A DNA stretch of 28,500 bases from Chrysomallon squamiferum (taxonomy: Eukaryota; Mollusca; Gastropoda; Neomphalida; Peltospiridae). This document shows, one piece after another, positions 1 through 8,778 of the stretch. Each line of letters starts with the position of its first letter. Position 1 is the stretch's first letter. The stretch lies in NCBI GenBank assembly GCA_012295275.1, contig CM022669.1:3450494-3478993 (forward strand), read 5' to 3'. The notes beneath the pieces were generated by a model that saw nothing but the letters and a program-made list of their open reading frames with translations, did not search any database and had not been told where the DNA came from. A program made the translations under genes and the position numbers.

Positions 1-210
1 CTGTCATTTTACCCCTGTAAAAGGAATTGTGACACTGTTTATGTTGCATTATTACAAACCTCTGTACTTCTTTCGACAACACAAGAAGTTTACAATGCAC
101 AAAAAGAAACATGGCAATGCACAACATACTTTAAACAACTTCTGATGTTGTATTTAGAAGCAGACAGCATAATAAAATATAAAAAATTAAAAAAAAGTAT
201 TGTTAAATAA
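1..210 (+). CDS. 3' end of an unrecognised gene, partial at the left edge
   Basis: Frame 1 is open from the first base to a TAA at 208-210, giving 69 residues. The peptide begins LSFYPCKRNCDTVYVALLQT, continues with a mixed Cys, Trp and Tyr composition, and ends in a lysine-rich tail (KYKKLKKSIVK). In DNA this rich in A and T, 69 codons without a stop and with a protein-like mix of residues is unlikely by chance. No convincing splice acceptor is visible inside, so the exon probably starts left of the window. Overlapping AATAAA motifs begin at 206, right at the stop codon, as expected for a last exon. I do not recognise the family. The gene would converge tail-to-tail with the HAUS6 gene, whose stop lies at 698-700. 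Confidence 0.5.
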   Translation: MSFYPCKRNCDTVYVALLQTSVLLSTTQEVYNAQKETWQCTTYFKQLLMLYLEADSIIKYKKLKKSIVK

Positions 211-223
211 ATAAATAAATAAT
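206..223 (+). terminator. poly(A) signal cluster of the left-edge gene
   Basis: A run of overlapping AATAAA units follows the TAA at 208-210. It can serve as the polyadenylation signal of the partial + strand gene, though it is also simple (AAAT)n sequence. Confidence 0.35.
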
Positions 224-372
224 GTAAGAGAACTCAAAAGAATGGAGAATATATTTAGAATATATTTTTCCTACTGATCACCAAAGATACATTTATAAAA
301 AAACAACAACATTTTTTTGAGAAAAAAACAACACATTAAACAAATCAACAACAACAACAAAAATCAAACTTT

Positions 373-394
373 CCATGGTTCTGGGTTCAAGTCT
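373..394 (+). repeat. possible fragment of a tRNA-derived SINE
   Basis: The stretch ends in GGTTCAAGTCT (384-394), which resembles the B box of a tRNA-type RNA polymerase III promoter (GGTTCRANNCC). No A box or tail could be seen nearby, so this is at best a decayed SINE scrap and may be chance. Confidence 0.2.
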
Positions 395-450
395 AAATTT
401 TGTAATCTGTAACAAAGTAAATTTTAAGCTCTAACAGGCAGGAATAATTT

Positions 451-462
451 TTTATTTTTATT
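451..462 (-). terminator. probable poly(A) signals of HAUS6
   Basis: Two adjacent AATAAA hexamers on the minus strand (TTTATT at 451-456 and 457-462 on +) lie about 240 bases past the HAUS6 stop at 698-700. That is a normal 3' UTR length. They support the reading in which HAUS6 ends inside the window. Confidence 0.4.
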
Positions 463-697
463 ATTTTGTTTAAGCTAGATAAACATTCGTAACAGCTTTT
501 AAGAATTATATTCTGCAAATTCATGGATAATTTCTTTTTGAAAAAGGCAGAGAGATTAATTATAAATGTTAAAATTTAGTTCTTTAAATTTTGACAGTTG
601 TTTGTAGAGGTTCCAGTGCATGCAATAACTGTGAGTAGAAACCCAGTCACAGATATACTTTAAAACTGAGTATTGTTCAATTATAATGAGCCACTAG

Positions 698-3600
698 CTA
701 GAATAGGAGACTGAAACGTACTTTAGACTTGGGAGTTTTCTTTTCAGTGCCTTGATTTTCCAGCTGTTCTCGGAGCTCATCAATCCGACAGAGACATGGT
801 CCTATTTCACTGGTAATCTGCGACCTGTAATGATAAAAAATGGGTATAAATTAAACACAGACAAATGTGCACATAACACAGAAATATTGTTTACATACAT
901 AATGTGATATATTTATTATACATATAATGGAAAAAAAAGATGAAAAAAAAGAGAATTATTAAAAATTAACATACAATAACAATATTAATATTGTGTTGCT
1001 ACAAAAAGTTCCAATCAGATTAAGAATAATCGTAGTTTCCTCTTGAAATAAAAAAATATATTATTAAACATTTTAAAGAAAAAAATCCAAAAATAAATGT
1101 TCCACTGAACAGATTAAGAGTAAATCATTTTACATATTTTTTAGAAGATATACCTGAAGGTTTCTGTGTTGGCTAAAGATGCCTGAAGTGTATGAAGCTG
1201 TGATCTAACTTTCTCAACTTCATTTTCAAAATTAGGTACACCAGCTGTCAAAACAAAATACACAATAACAATAATAACAATAATAATAATAATAATAATT
1301 TTAATAAAACAATGAAGTTAGTGAGAAGTGCATTTTACACAATATTCCATTAACATCTTCATCACAGATTGAAAACAAACATTTAATACTGTCTATGATA
1401 TGAGTTTAACTATGAAACATATGGAGTATACCCAGGTATATTAAGATTTTAAACATTTATTTTAAATAGTAAAAATAGTAAAACAATTCTAATGGAAGAT
1501 GAAAAGAACTAGTAAATTAAGATTTATCTACCCTGATGAAGTCTTTCAATGTAGAGATGCAAAGAGAGATTCCAGAGCTGTACGACACTAACAAGATTTA
1601 ATTTTCCTCCTTCATATATGTTATCAACATGTCGCTGAAATAACAAATTAATAATGCATATATTTGCAACATTATATTACTTATATATACAAAATAACAA
1701 AATAAAATACTATTCATAACATTTGATAATAAAATAATCAGAACCCTTTGTATTATTTACAAAGTATGCATAATATTTTAATAATAAAACGCTATGTCAC
1801 ATATACACATAATAGTTACAAACATATTTCATATCAACTGAGGGACATCTTACTAATGCCACACAGTAACATGTTGTCACTCAACATTTAGGATGAACAA
1901 GATTAAAAAAAAAAAGGTAATAAATAAATAAATAAATAAACTTATCATACCCTGTGTATTTCCTGCTCACATTCCCTTAATAAAAGATCAGGAACTTTGA
2001 CACTGAAATTGTTGGAGTCTATCTGGTGCGTCTGAAGTGTCCGATCCAAAATGGATTCAATAATTTCCTTTTCACGAGTTGCTTTGCTGTAATCAGACAG
2101 CTGTTTCCACATGTCTTGAACCTGTTAGGAAATCAATGAATAATTCAAAGATAAAAACCACAAATATACAAAAAATAAATAAATAAATGAGTACATTTTT
2201 TTTTAAATTACATGAAAACATTTAAAAATGATTAAAACAAAACAAAAAGCTCAGGAGATTTTATTTTTTTATTATACATGAAAAAAACATCACAAACCTT
2301 ATGAAGTTTCTGTGCTCTTTTGATTGACTGGGAATCGAGTTCAAAAGTACTTGAATTTCGATTCTTTCTTGCATAAGGACTAGAAGAATGAATGGAAAAA
2401 AAAACATATGATAAATATATAATTTTTATACACTTTTTAAAAACTGAAAAACAATTTTAACACCATCAAATCATGAAATTTGTACACCTATTTAAATTGT
2501 AAGAACAGAATAATACACTGTCACTTTTGTTGATCTAATGATAACATAACCAATGTGTTTCTAAGATCAAACCCAGCAGGGAATGTTTGTAAACACAATT
2601 TGAGTTACCTGGATGTTACTTTCTCTGCTGAAATCTGTTGAAGTTCTCTCACTTCTCGCTCCAAATCTCTGATTATCTTAGTTAACTTTCTATGGTCTTT
2701 TACTAATTCACTGAAAAAAAATTAAAAAAAAATTAAGATAAAATAAAACCATACTGAAAAATTATTTTTTTGGTGCTTTCAGTTTTTAAAAATTATCTGA
2801 TTTAAACACTGCTAACTTAAAAAGAGGAGACAAAGTCAAACTGATATGGATTTTAAATTACTTGGTAAAAAAAAGAAGAGATAAAAAAAAAAAAAAAAAA
2901 TGGAAAGGAGTTAATTCCTTTTTTTTTCTTCTCTAGTTTTCAGTTATATATTAACTTTCTTAACTGACTGGATAAAATAAAAATTAAAGACAAAAATAAT
3001 TTAATAATCTATATCATTTCTCACATTTCTAATAATTTTATTATAATTATTATAATAAATCAGTAGGTATAAATTATTTTAAAGCTTAGACAGATTAACA
3101 GCAACATTAAGAAACCTTTTTTTTCATAAAACATTAAACTAGTCTAATCTGTCAGATATATTTAAATGTTAGAATAAAAAGTTTTGTCAGTATTTTAATT
3201 TCTTTTATTTTAAAATATACTTCAATAGTTTCAATTTCTCAAAAACAGTGATCTTGCATTAGAATGTTAAACCATGCTGGTTCTAATTTCACATTTAGAA
3301 CAACCTACTTAATGTGGGTGTTTCTCTGATCATTAGCTTTAAGTGAGGTGTAGATGCGATCGAGAAAACGCTGTCTGTGTCGAACAGCTCCACACTGGAA
3401 AGCTCTGGCTGTTATGTCACCCAGGTGAATGTTCTGACGGTTCAGTGGAGGAAAATGAATCATATCCTTCCCATGAAGTCCTAAAAGTTTTGTTTTTTTA
3501 ATTAACACTCAATGTCGTAATTATGACTTTATCAAATCTGCAATATCCAGTTAATTTCTTGACAACCGAATATTCAAACTTAATGCTAATTATCTAACAA

Positions 3601-5608
3601 AATTTAAGTAGCTATTTAAGGATGGATAACAAGAAAAGCCAATGCTGTCCCTCAAATATAAATTAAAATAATCCAAAGTTTATAAATAGCTAACTCCTGT
3701 TGTAATCATTAACTGTATCTATATTAGTGGCTATGTATTATTAATTTGAAACAAGTAGTTCAGTGTTTTTGGTAATATTAATAGTTAATATTAACTAAGC
3801 TGTTCAATAAATTAACAGAATGAGTTTAAAATAAAAAGATCTTGCATATGCTTATCAGTGTGGCATGAACCTGAAGCAGTCTTAGGAACTAATTTAGTTA
3901 AAATGTCAAATTGTCAGGCAGTAATTGTGATTAGATTTAATTATTTTCATTGTAGTTTTTAAGTTATCACTTACCACATTCCTTTTTGATGACCTGCAGT
4001 AAGACATAGGTTGAAAAATCACAGACAAGCTCATAAAACTTGTCTCCTCCAGGAGACAGGAGGACAGACGCTGGAACACGAGGCAGATTGGAGTCTGGCT
4101 CCTCCTAACAAATACAATAAATACTAATAACTATACAATAATAAATAACAATAAAAAAATAAATAAAAATAAAAATATTTATATATATATATACATACAC
4201 ACACACATTTTTAAAAAATATATACAATAATTAGAATACTAAATAATTATACAATTAATACAAAATTATATAAATAGACAACAATTAAAAAAATATGTAT
4301 GCTATAAAATATAATGAAACCAAAAATATTCTTGGACTCGATATTAATCATCTGAAAATTTAAAACAAAACAAATTTAATTTTTGTTTTTTAAATAATAC
4401 AAAAATAAACCCAACAAAACCAATAATTATAAATTTTTGGCATTGTAATTGTGAAGATTATTTTGAATGCTATGGTTTTATGACATATCACATTAGAAAA
4501 CTCACCTTCTGAATGTTTGTGAGCCAGTTGTGACAAACTTTGCGAAACTGAGCTTCTTCTTTCTTATTCTTGATTGGCCAGCAATCTCTGTAAAACCAAG
4601 ACAGAAAAAATTAGTTATTTTAAACATATAAACAACAGGAAAAACTAGATATTTTTCACAGAATTCCATTTTGAAAAATTAATAATTAATTTTTAAAAAA
4701 AAAAATATAATAAAGCGAAAAAACAAATTCAAAATCTTCTTTTCTGAACTGATTAATCTGATTTAAAATTTCTTTTAAAATGGTTACAAAAGAAAGTTTA
4801 CTGCTAAAATATTGGATATATGTATATTTTTCATTCTACAAAATTCTGTATAAAATACCTGAACTCTTCATGGCACATAGTAGGATTAAGTCTTTCAAAA
4901 AGAAAATGAAGCACAGCCTCAGAAGCTGCCTTGCTTGGACGAGTAAACATATCCCTGAAAAACAAAACAAAAATTAAATAATTTCCTCAGAATAATATTT
5001 TATTGACATTATAATTATGCTGAGTTGTTAATATACAGAGAACTGTACCAGTAAATAGAGAATTTAAAGTATTAACATACACATATATTGATGATCACTA
5101 TAAAAGGAAAATGTTTATCAAAACTGCATATTTGTTTGACATGTTGCACACAATAAAATTAAGAAAGCACGAAAGACCAAAATATACTCCGTTACTAATA
5201 CTTATATATTTGTTTTCAAAAATTTTAATTTATAGAATTGTAATTTCAGCTGTAAATCTGAACAATAATAATAATAATAAAAAATTAAAACTAAAATAAG
5301 TGCAAAATGATAAAAAAAAAAGAGTCAGATTATAGTGGAATAAAAATAGCAAAATGTTATGATCATTTGTTTAATAAGGACAGCAGACTGCTGTTAGTGA
5401 AATAAATGTCTGGCAGTTACATATATTTGCTAAAAGGTTTTAATGTAACTTACTTGTTAAATGGGATTCGAAGAGTGGCTTCATGAGCTGCTGTGTTAAA
5501 TCCCAGTAACTTTATGTTGGTCAAGAAAATCTGTTTAACATCCAGAGCAGATGGTATTCTTAAGTCACCCCCACTTGTTTCTGACAATGAATGACCTACC
5601 ACAGACAT
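698..5608 (-). CDS. HAUS6: HAUS augmin-like complex subunit 6, eleven coding exons
   Basis: HAUS6 is a subunit of the eight-part augmin complex, which binds spindle microtubules and recruits gamma-tubulin for branching nucleation in mitosis. I assembled the exons by hand: 5454-5608 (start codon 5606-5608), 4859-4954, 4506-4587, 3975-4104, 3309-3480, 2609-2710, 2298-2379, 1951-2121, 1532-1634, 1154-1244 and 698-824. All introns are GT-AG and the reading phase holds across every junction, giving 436 residues. Recalled human HAUS6 shows the same blocks in the same order: LLGF near residue 34, CWP and the FRKVCHNW stretch near residues 84-105, LSPGG in exon 3975-4104, the RxRFL stretch in exon 3309-3480, and YEGGKLNL in exon 1532-1634. 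Exon 2609-2710 looks like coiled coil. The start is set by an in-frame stop in the upstream leader exon. Human HAUS6 is about 955 residues, so only the folded N-terminal part is present here. Either the long disordered tail is missing, or the last exon splices on at a GTACGT donor (716-721). Confidence 0.92.
1266..1301 (+). repeat. (AAT/AAC)n microsatellite
   Basis: AATAAC units pass into pure AAT units in the HAUS6 intron just right of exon 1154-1244. Confidence 0.8.
4140..4205 (+). repeat. AT-rich compound microsatellite
   Basis: (AAAT)n-like sequence passes into a TA run and then a short AC run, all inside the HAUS6 intron right of exon 3975-4104. Confidence 0.6.
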
Positions 5609-5739
5609 ATCTAAACTCCAAAATGAAACAACTTCACCTGAAATTTGTGAAAATATTTATAACTGAAGCAATACTGATTGTACATATAAATATATAAAAT
5701 ATATTGAATATACCTCTCTAAATAAACATTGTTCAAAGA

Positions 5740-5794
5740 ACCTAAATAGTAAAATTATAGATACTTAAAATAGGAAGTACAGCAGTAATTAGTG
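5740..5794 (+). repeat. degenerate direct repeat, copy 1
   Basis: This copy carries CCTAAAT, TAAAATT, ACTTAAAA, GGAA, TACAG and AGTAATTA in the same order as the stretch at 6574-6635. The pair brackets about 780 bp inside HAUS6 intron 1. Confidence 0.45.
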
Positions 5795-5937
5795 TAAGTA
5801 ATAGGACACTACAAGTAGCTATGTGACTAAAGACGTAAGTGCACAGCTGCAGACGACTGCCCAACTGTTGATGTGTTTTTGACTACCTCAAAGAGTGTTC
5901 CCTTACTTGCATTTCTGTTTCATCATTATTTTTATAG

Positions 5938-6069
5938 CTTTTCAAAAAAGCAAATATGTATGGTATTCTCAGCCATGATGCAAATGAAAATGATGCAGCT
6001 ACAGCCAATGTCTTACAAGTTCAATATTTCATTTATTTTACTGGGAGACCAAATATTTATGTAGCATAA
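5938..6069 (+). other. doubtful coding-like stretch
   Basis: Just after a TTTTTATAG acceptor-like site, 43 codons run to a TAA (6067-6069). The peptide begins LFKKANMYGILSHDANENDA, which reads more like protein than the AT-rich surroundings. It has no recognised family, lies opposite HAUS6 intron 1, and a second open frame overlaps it, so it may be a decayed gene or transposon fragment or plain chance. Confidence 0.15.
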
Positions 6070-6573
6070 TATGCAGAAATATATGTGGTATGGTGCTTCT
6101 GTATCTATCAAAAATTCGATTTTCTTAAATAATTAATGCACATTTTTTGATTTTTATGAAATGTTAGATCTGTATAATGAAGGCATAAGTCAAATTAACA
6201 CTAATTATTAATGCTATTAATTAACTGGAGAAACATGAATTTTAGCAAACTGCTTGAATATGTAAAAGATTGAAAAATGATGTTTCTGTACATTGGTTTA
6301 ATTTTTATTGAGCTAATCACTGTTTATATTGCAAAATGACAGAAATGAATCAGTTACTCCATAAATTATGCAGGAAAAATCCACACAAATTTCATTCCAA
6401 TAAAAATGTGTAACTTTTTCATATCAAAAAGCTCTTGTTCATTTTAATATGCATTTTTTGGTTCTTTTTAATGATATATAATGTTTTAGGAAAAATAATG
6501 TTTGAAAATTGTTGTTACACACCTACTGTAATGTACTATAACTTAGTTACTTAGTATAAATAAGTCTATATAA

Positions 6574-6635
6574 ACCTAAATAATAAATGAGTAAAATTGT
6601 AAACACTTAAAACCGGAAATACAGAAGTAATTAAT
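6574..6635 (+). repeat. degenerate direct repeat, copy 2
   Basis: Second copy of the 5740-5794 repeat, with a few inserted bases near its left end. The intervening segment could be an old insertion or a local duplication. No transposase or target-site duplication was recognised. Confidence 0.45.
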
Positions 6636-7074
6636 ATATCATCATTATAATGATTATAATTTTTTTAAATATCTATATAAATTTTATATATAATAATATT
6701 CATTATAATTTTAAATTTATATTGTCATATTCATATTGATAATTCTCATAATCCGTGATCATGGCATGTTTACTAGTATTAATTTACTTATTAATAATAT
6801 CATTACCACCTGTGAATAATTTATGAGCAATATCTAATTTCTAACTATTACGAAGCTGCATAGTATGCTTAATTATTAATAAGTTGCCGTTTTGGACTCT
6901 TTGAAAGGTCCTGTCCAGGCATGACAACAGTGTAAACAACATCAAAAGTAACAGTTATAATCTATTTTTTATTATCCGGACGACGACATTTTATACTTTA
7001 TGAATACTCACTGCACTGAGACACAGTTACACTTTTATGTGCAAACACAGATTATCTGTGTTTCCTAAAAATAC

Positions 7075-7135
7075 CTTAAAGTATTGCCATATTCTTGAAA
7101 TGGCCGCCAAACGGAATTTCCGGATACGGAAGTAA
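7075..7135 (-). other. HAUS6: 5' UTR exon of HAUS6 (5' end approximate)
   Basis: On the minus strand a GTATTT donor (7069-7074) follows CTTTAAG. It pairs with the acceptor TTTCAG just right of 5637, so the second exon covers 5454-5637 and intron 1 is about 1.4 kb. The leader contains a tiny upstream frame (ATG GCA ATA CTT TAA). Its last TAA lies in frame with the exon-2 reading frame, which fixes the HAUS6 start at 5606-5608. The 5' boundary is not visible and is placed at the edge of the ETS/YY1-like motifs. Confidence 0.5.
7097..7134 (-). promoter_or_regulatory. probable HAUS6 core promoter with ETS and YY1-like motifs
   Basis: The segment holds two ETS-type cores, TTTCCGG at 7117-7123 and CGGAAGTA at 7127-7134. 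It also holds a YY1-like AAATGGCCGCC at 7098-7108, overlapping the assumed first exon. Such motifs are typical of housekeeping promoters without a TATA box. It is also the most CpG-containing part of the local spacer. Confidence 0.4.
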
Positions 7136-7350
7136 GGATCAATTTCAAATTTGTCGTTATTGACTTCCTTCATAATGCAGGAGCCTCCGACTTTCAAGAA
7201 GTAGTCACCAAGTGTTCCAACAAATTAAATGATTTAAATGCTTTAAGTAAAAATTAAACTGCGCTGGTTAACTTAGCATTATCTTCGTACATTAAGCCCT
7301 TCTCTTAGAACATGCACTTCAGGATTCTCATCTTATGTGACATTTGACCA

Positions 7351-7380
7351 TAACGTCATAAAGTAAATATGATGACGTAA
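7351..7380. promoter_or_regulatory. pair of CRE-like sites in inverted orientation
   Basis: TAACGTCATA at 7351-7360 and GATGACGTAA at 7371-7380 both contain the TGACGT half of a cAMP response element, in opposite orientations about 20 bp apart. They lie between the HAUS6 leader exon and the + strand leader exon near 7440-7597, so they could serve either gene. Confidence 0.35.
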
Positions 7381-7439
7381 AGCTATTGTTTGACAGCCTT
7401 TAATACATTTTTTTTCTTATTATTTTTTTCACTCTTATC

Positions 7440-7597
7440 TTCTGTCTCGCGTTAACTTTTCAAGAAGACAAGAAATACAGTTTTCGTTTTCTTTAACGAG
7501 GAGTCACTGTTTGTGGTAAAGAAAAGAAAAGCTATGACAAGGATACTATCGGACTACCTTTTTCTTTTTTCTTCAGAAAAGTCAAATGGGAAGACAG
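7440..7597 (+). other. probable leader exon of the ZIP gene (5' end approximate)
   Basis: A perfect donor, CAG|GTAAGT, lies at 7597/7598. The upstream sequence is less AT-rich than its flanks and begins near a TCTGTCTCGCG stretch. Acceptors at 8691 or 8706 would join this exon to the ZIP coding exon. An ATG at 7534-7536 is open to the donor (it begins MTRILSDYLFLF), so the exon holds either an upstream reading frame or real coding sequence of an alternative product. The link to the ZIP gene is inferred from position and strand. Confidence 0.4.
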
Positions 7598-7814
7598 GTA
7601 AGTGGTTCACATTACTGATAAATAAATTATATCGTTTTATTCTTACTCTCGAAGTATTTTACTAAATGAAATACATGACACTGTTTAGAGTATATTATAA
7701 TCATAATGTACGAAAGTATACAGCATGAAAAATAAAACAGAGCAAAATGGTGTATCCGTGGTTTCATTCACCTAATTTCGTCTTACTACCAGATACATTA
7801 AGATAGACTGCATT

Positions 7815-7816
<2 letters not shown>

Positions 7817-7859
<43 letters not shown>
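7817..7859 (+). repeat. (AC)n microsatellite
   Basis: About 21 uninterrupted AC units. Confidence 0.95.
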
Positions 7860-7861
<2 letters not shown>

Positions 7862-7917
7862 AAGCCCACAAAAAAGACCTCACACATATCGATAGACAGC
7901 TATTCAAATATACAGAT

Positions 7918-8013
7918 ACATAAAGAGAGGTAGAGACAGAGTGATACAGAGACAGGAAGAGAAAGAAACGAAGAGAGCGAAAAACAGAAAGAGAGTAAGA
8001 TGAGAGGGGGGTA
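7918..8013 (+). repeat. purine-rich GA tract
   Basis: An imperfect run of AGAGA, GACAGA and GAAAG units with almost no pyrimidines on the + strand, ending in a G run. Confidence 0.6.
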
Positions 8014-8363
8014 TAATTGTAAAACAGTATAAAGATCAGTGACAACAGTTTGACAACAGTTAGCTCCCTTACCTTGGAGAACAACTGTTATCTTTCTGGA
8101 GAGGCAGTGACTGCCAGTTTAGACAGTTGAATAGCTGTTGTAACCATAGTATGATCTACTCCTGTAGATTAACAGCAGTGAGTCGTTTATTATACACTTC
8201 GCCACAGAGAGCAATACTACACCATGATCACTGATACTCGTGGGGTTACTTGTTGGATCGTGAAACAAAAGAAATTATGCAACTAGATAATTTTGTCAAA
8301 TCACTTCAAAAACACACACCCCCACACACACAAAACACACCACATGTATATTTATATACCCCT

Positions 8364-8420
8364 TACATATATATATATGTATGTATGTATGTATGAGTGT
8401 ATATATATTATATATAAAAT
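8364..8420 (+). repeat. (TA)/(TATG) microsatellite
   Basis: A TA run, then TATG units, then a second TA run. Confidence 0.8.
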
Positions 8421-8739
8421 AATAAGAAGAAGAAAAATAGAAAAATAATACTTCCTGCAGATTAAAGGCATCTTTTATATTTATTTATATACCCCCAACT
8501 GGGTCTTTGTTTTCTTTTCAGCACTGCAACAGTGACTTGGTTTTGTGTACGTGATTTTGTTAACACAGTTAATAGAAATAGAAATGTCCTGCAGTTTTGC
8601 CTTCCTTTGCACAGTTTGATTTGGCTGATATTATAAATACGAATGATTGTATTATTTTTTTTCATTCCGTGAGAACAACAGCTTTTTACAGCTTGTTCTT
8701 ATGTAGATCTTTTAGAAAAACATTATTCTGATTATAAAT

Positions 8740-8763
8740 TAAAAATAATAATAATAATAATAA
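8740..8763 (+). repeat. (ATA)n tract in the ZIP 5' leader
   Basis: Six to seven ATA units followed by an AAG-rich stretch lead directly into the ATG at 8779. The run supplies an in-frame TAA just upstream of that ATG, so it also fixes the start codon. Confidence 0.8.
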
Positions 8764-8778
8764 AAAAGAAGAAGAAAA

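Larger units (their letters stand above)
224..697. other. spacer between two convergent 3' ends
   Basis: This AT-rich stretch holds no credible coding exon on either strand. It contains (AAC)n-like sequence near 340-362, a short tRNA B-box-like scrap at 373-394, and two minus-strand AATAAA motifs at 451-462. Confidence 0.5.
5638..7074 (-). other. HAUS6: intron 1 of HAUS6
   Basis: This is a 1.4 kb intron with a minus-strand donor at 7069-7074 and acceptor at 5638-5643. It contains a degenerate direct-repeat pair at 5740-5794 and 6574-6635, and a doubtful coding-like stretch on the opposite strand at 5938-6069. Most of the rest is AT-rich sequence without structure I can name. Confidence 0.5.
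7598..8691 (+). other. probable 5' UTR intron of the ZIP gene
   Basis: The intron has a GTAAGT donor at 7598. Two usable acceptors are visible, CTTTTTACAG ending at 8691 and TTCTTATGTAG ending at 8706. It contains an AC microsatellite, a purine-rich GA stretch and a TATG microsatellite; the rest is unremarkable. Confidence 0.4.

Noticed and set aside
4780-4977. A 65-codon + strand frame, and a similar one at 5111-5299.
   Set aside because: The first is the antisense of a HAUS6 exon plus intron; the second is AT-rich intron sequence ending in AAT repeats.
7764-8084. A 106-codon minus-strand frame.
   Set aside because: It is produced by the AC microsatellite and the GA-rich tract (VCVCVC and serine-leucine strings).
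8462-8665. A 67-codon minus-strand frame in the ZIP leader intron.
   Set aside because: There are no splice sites, no family match and no compositional shift; it probably arises by chance.
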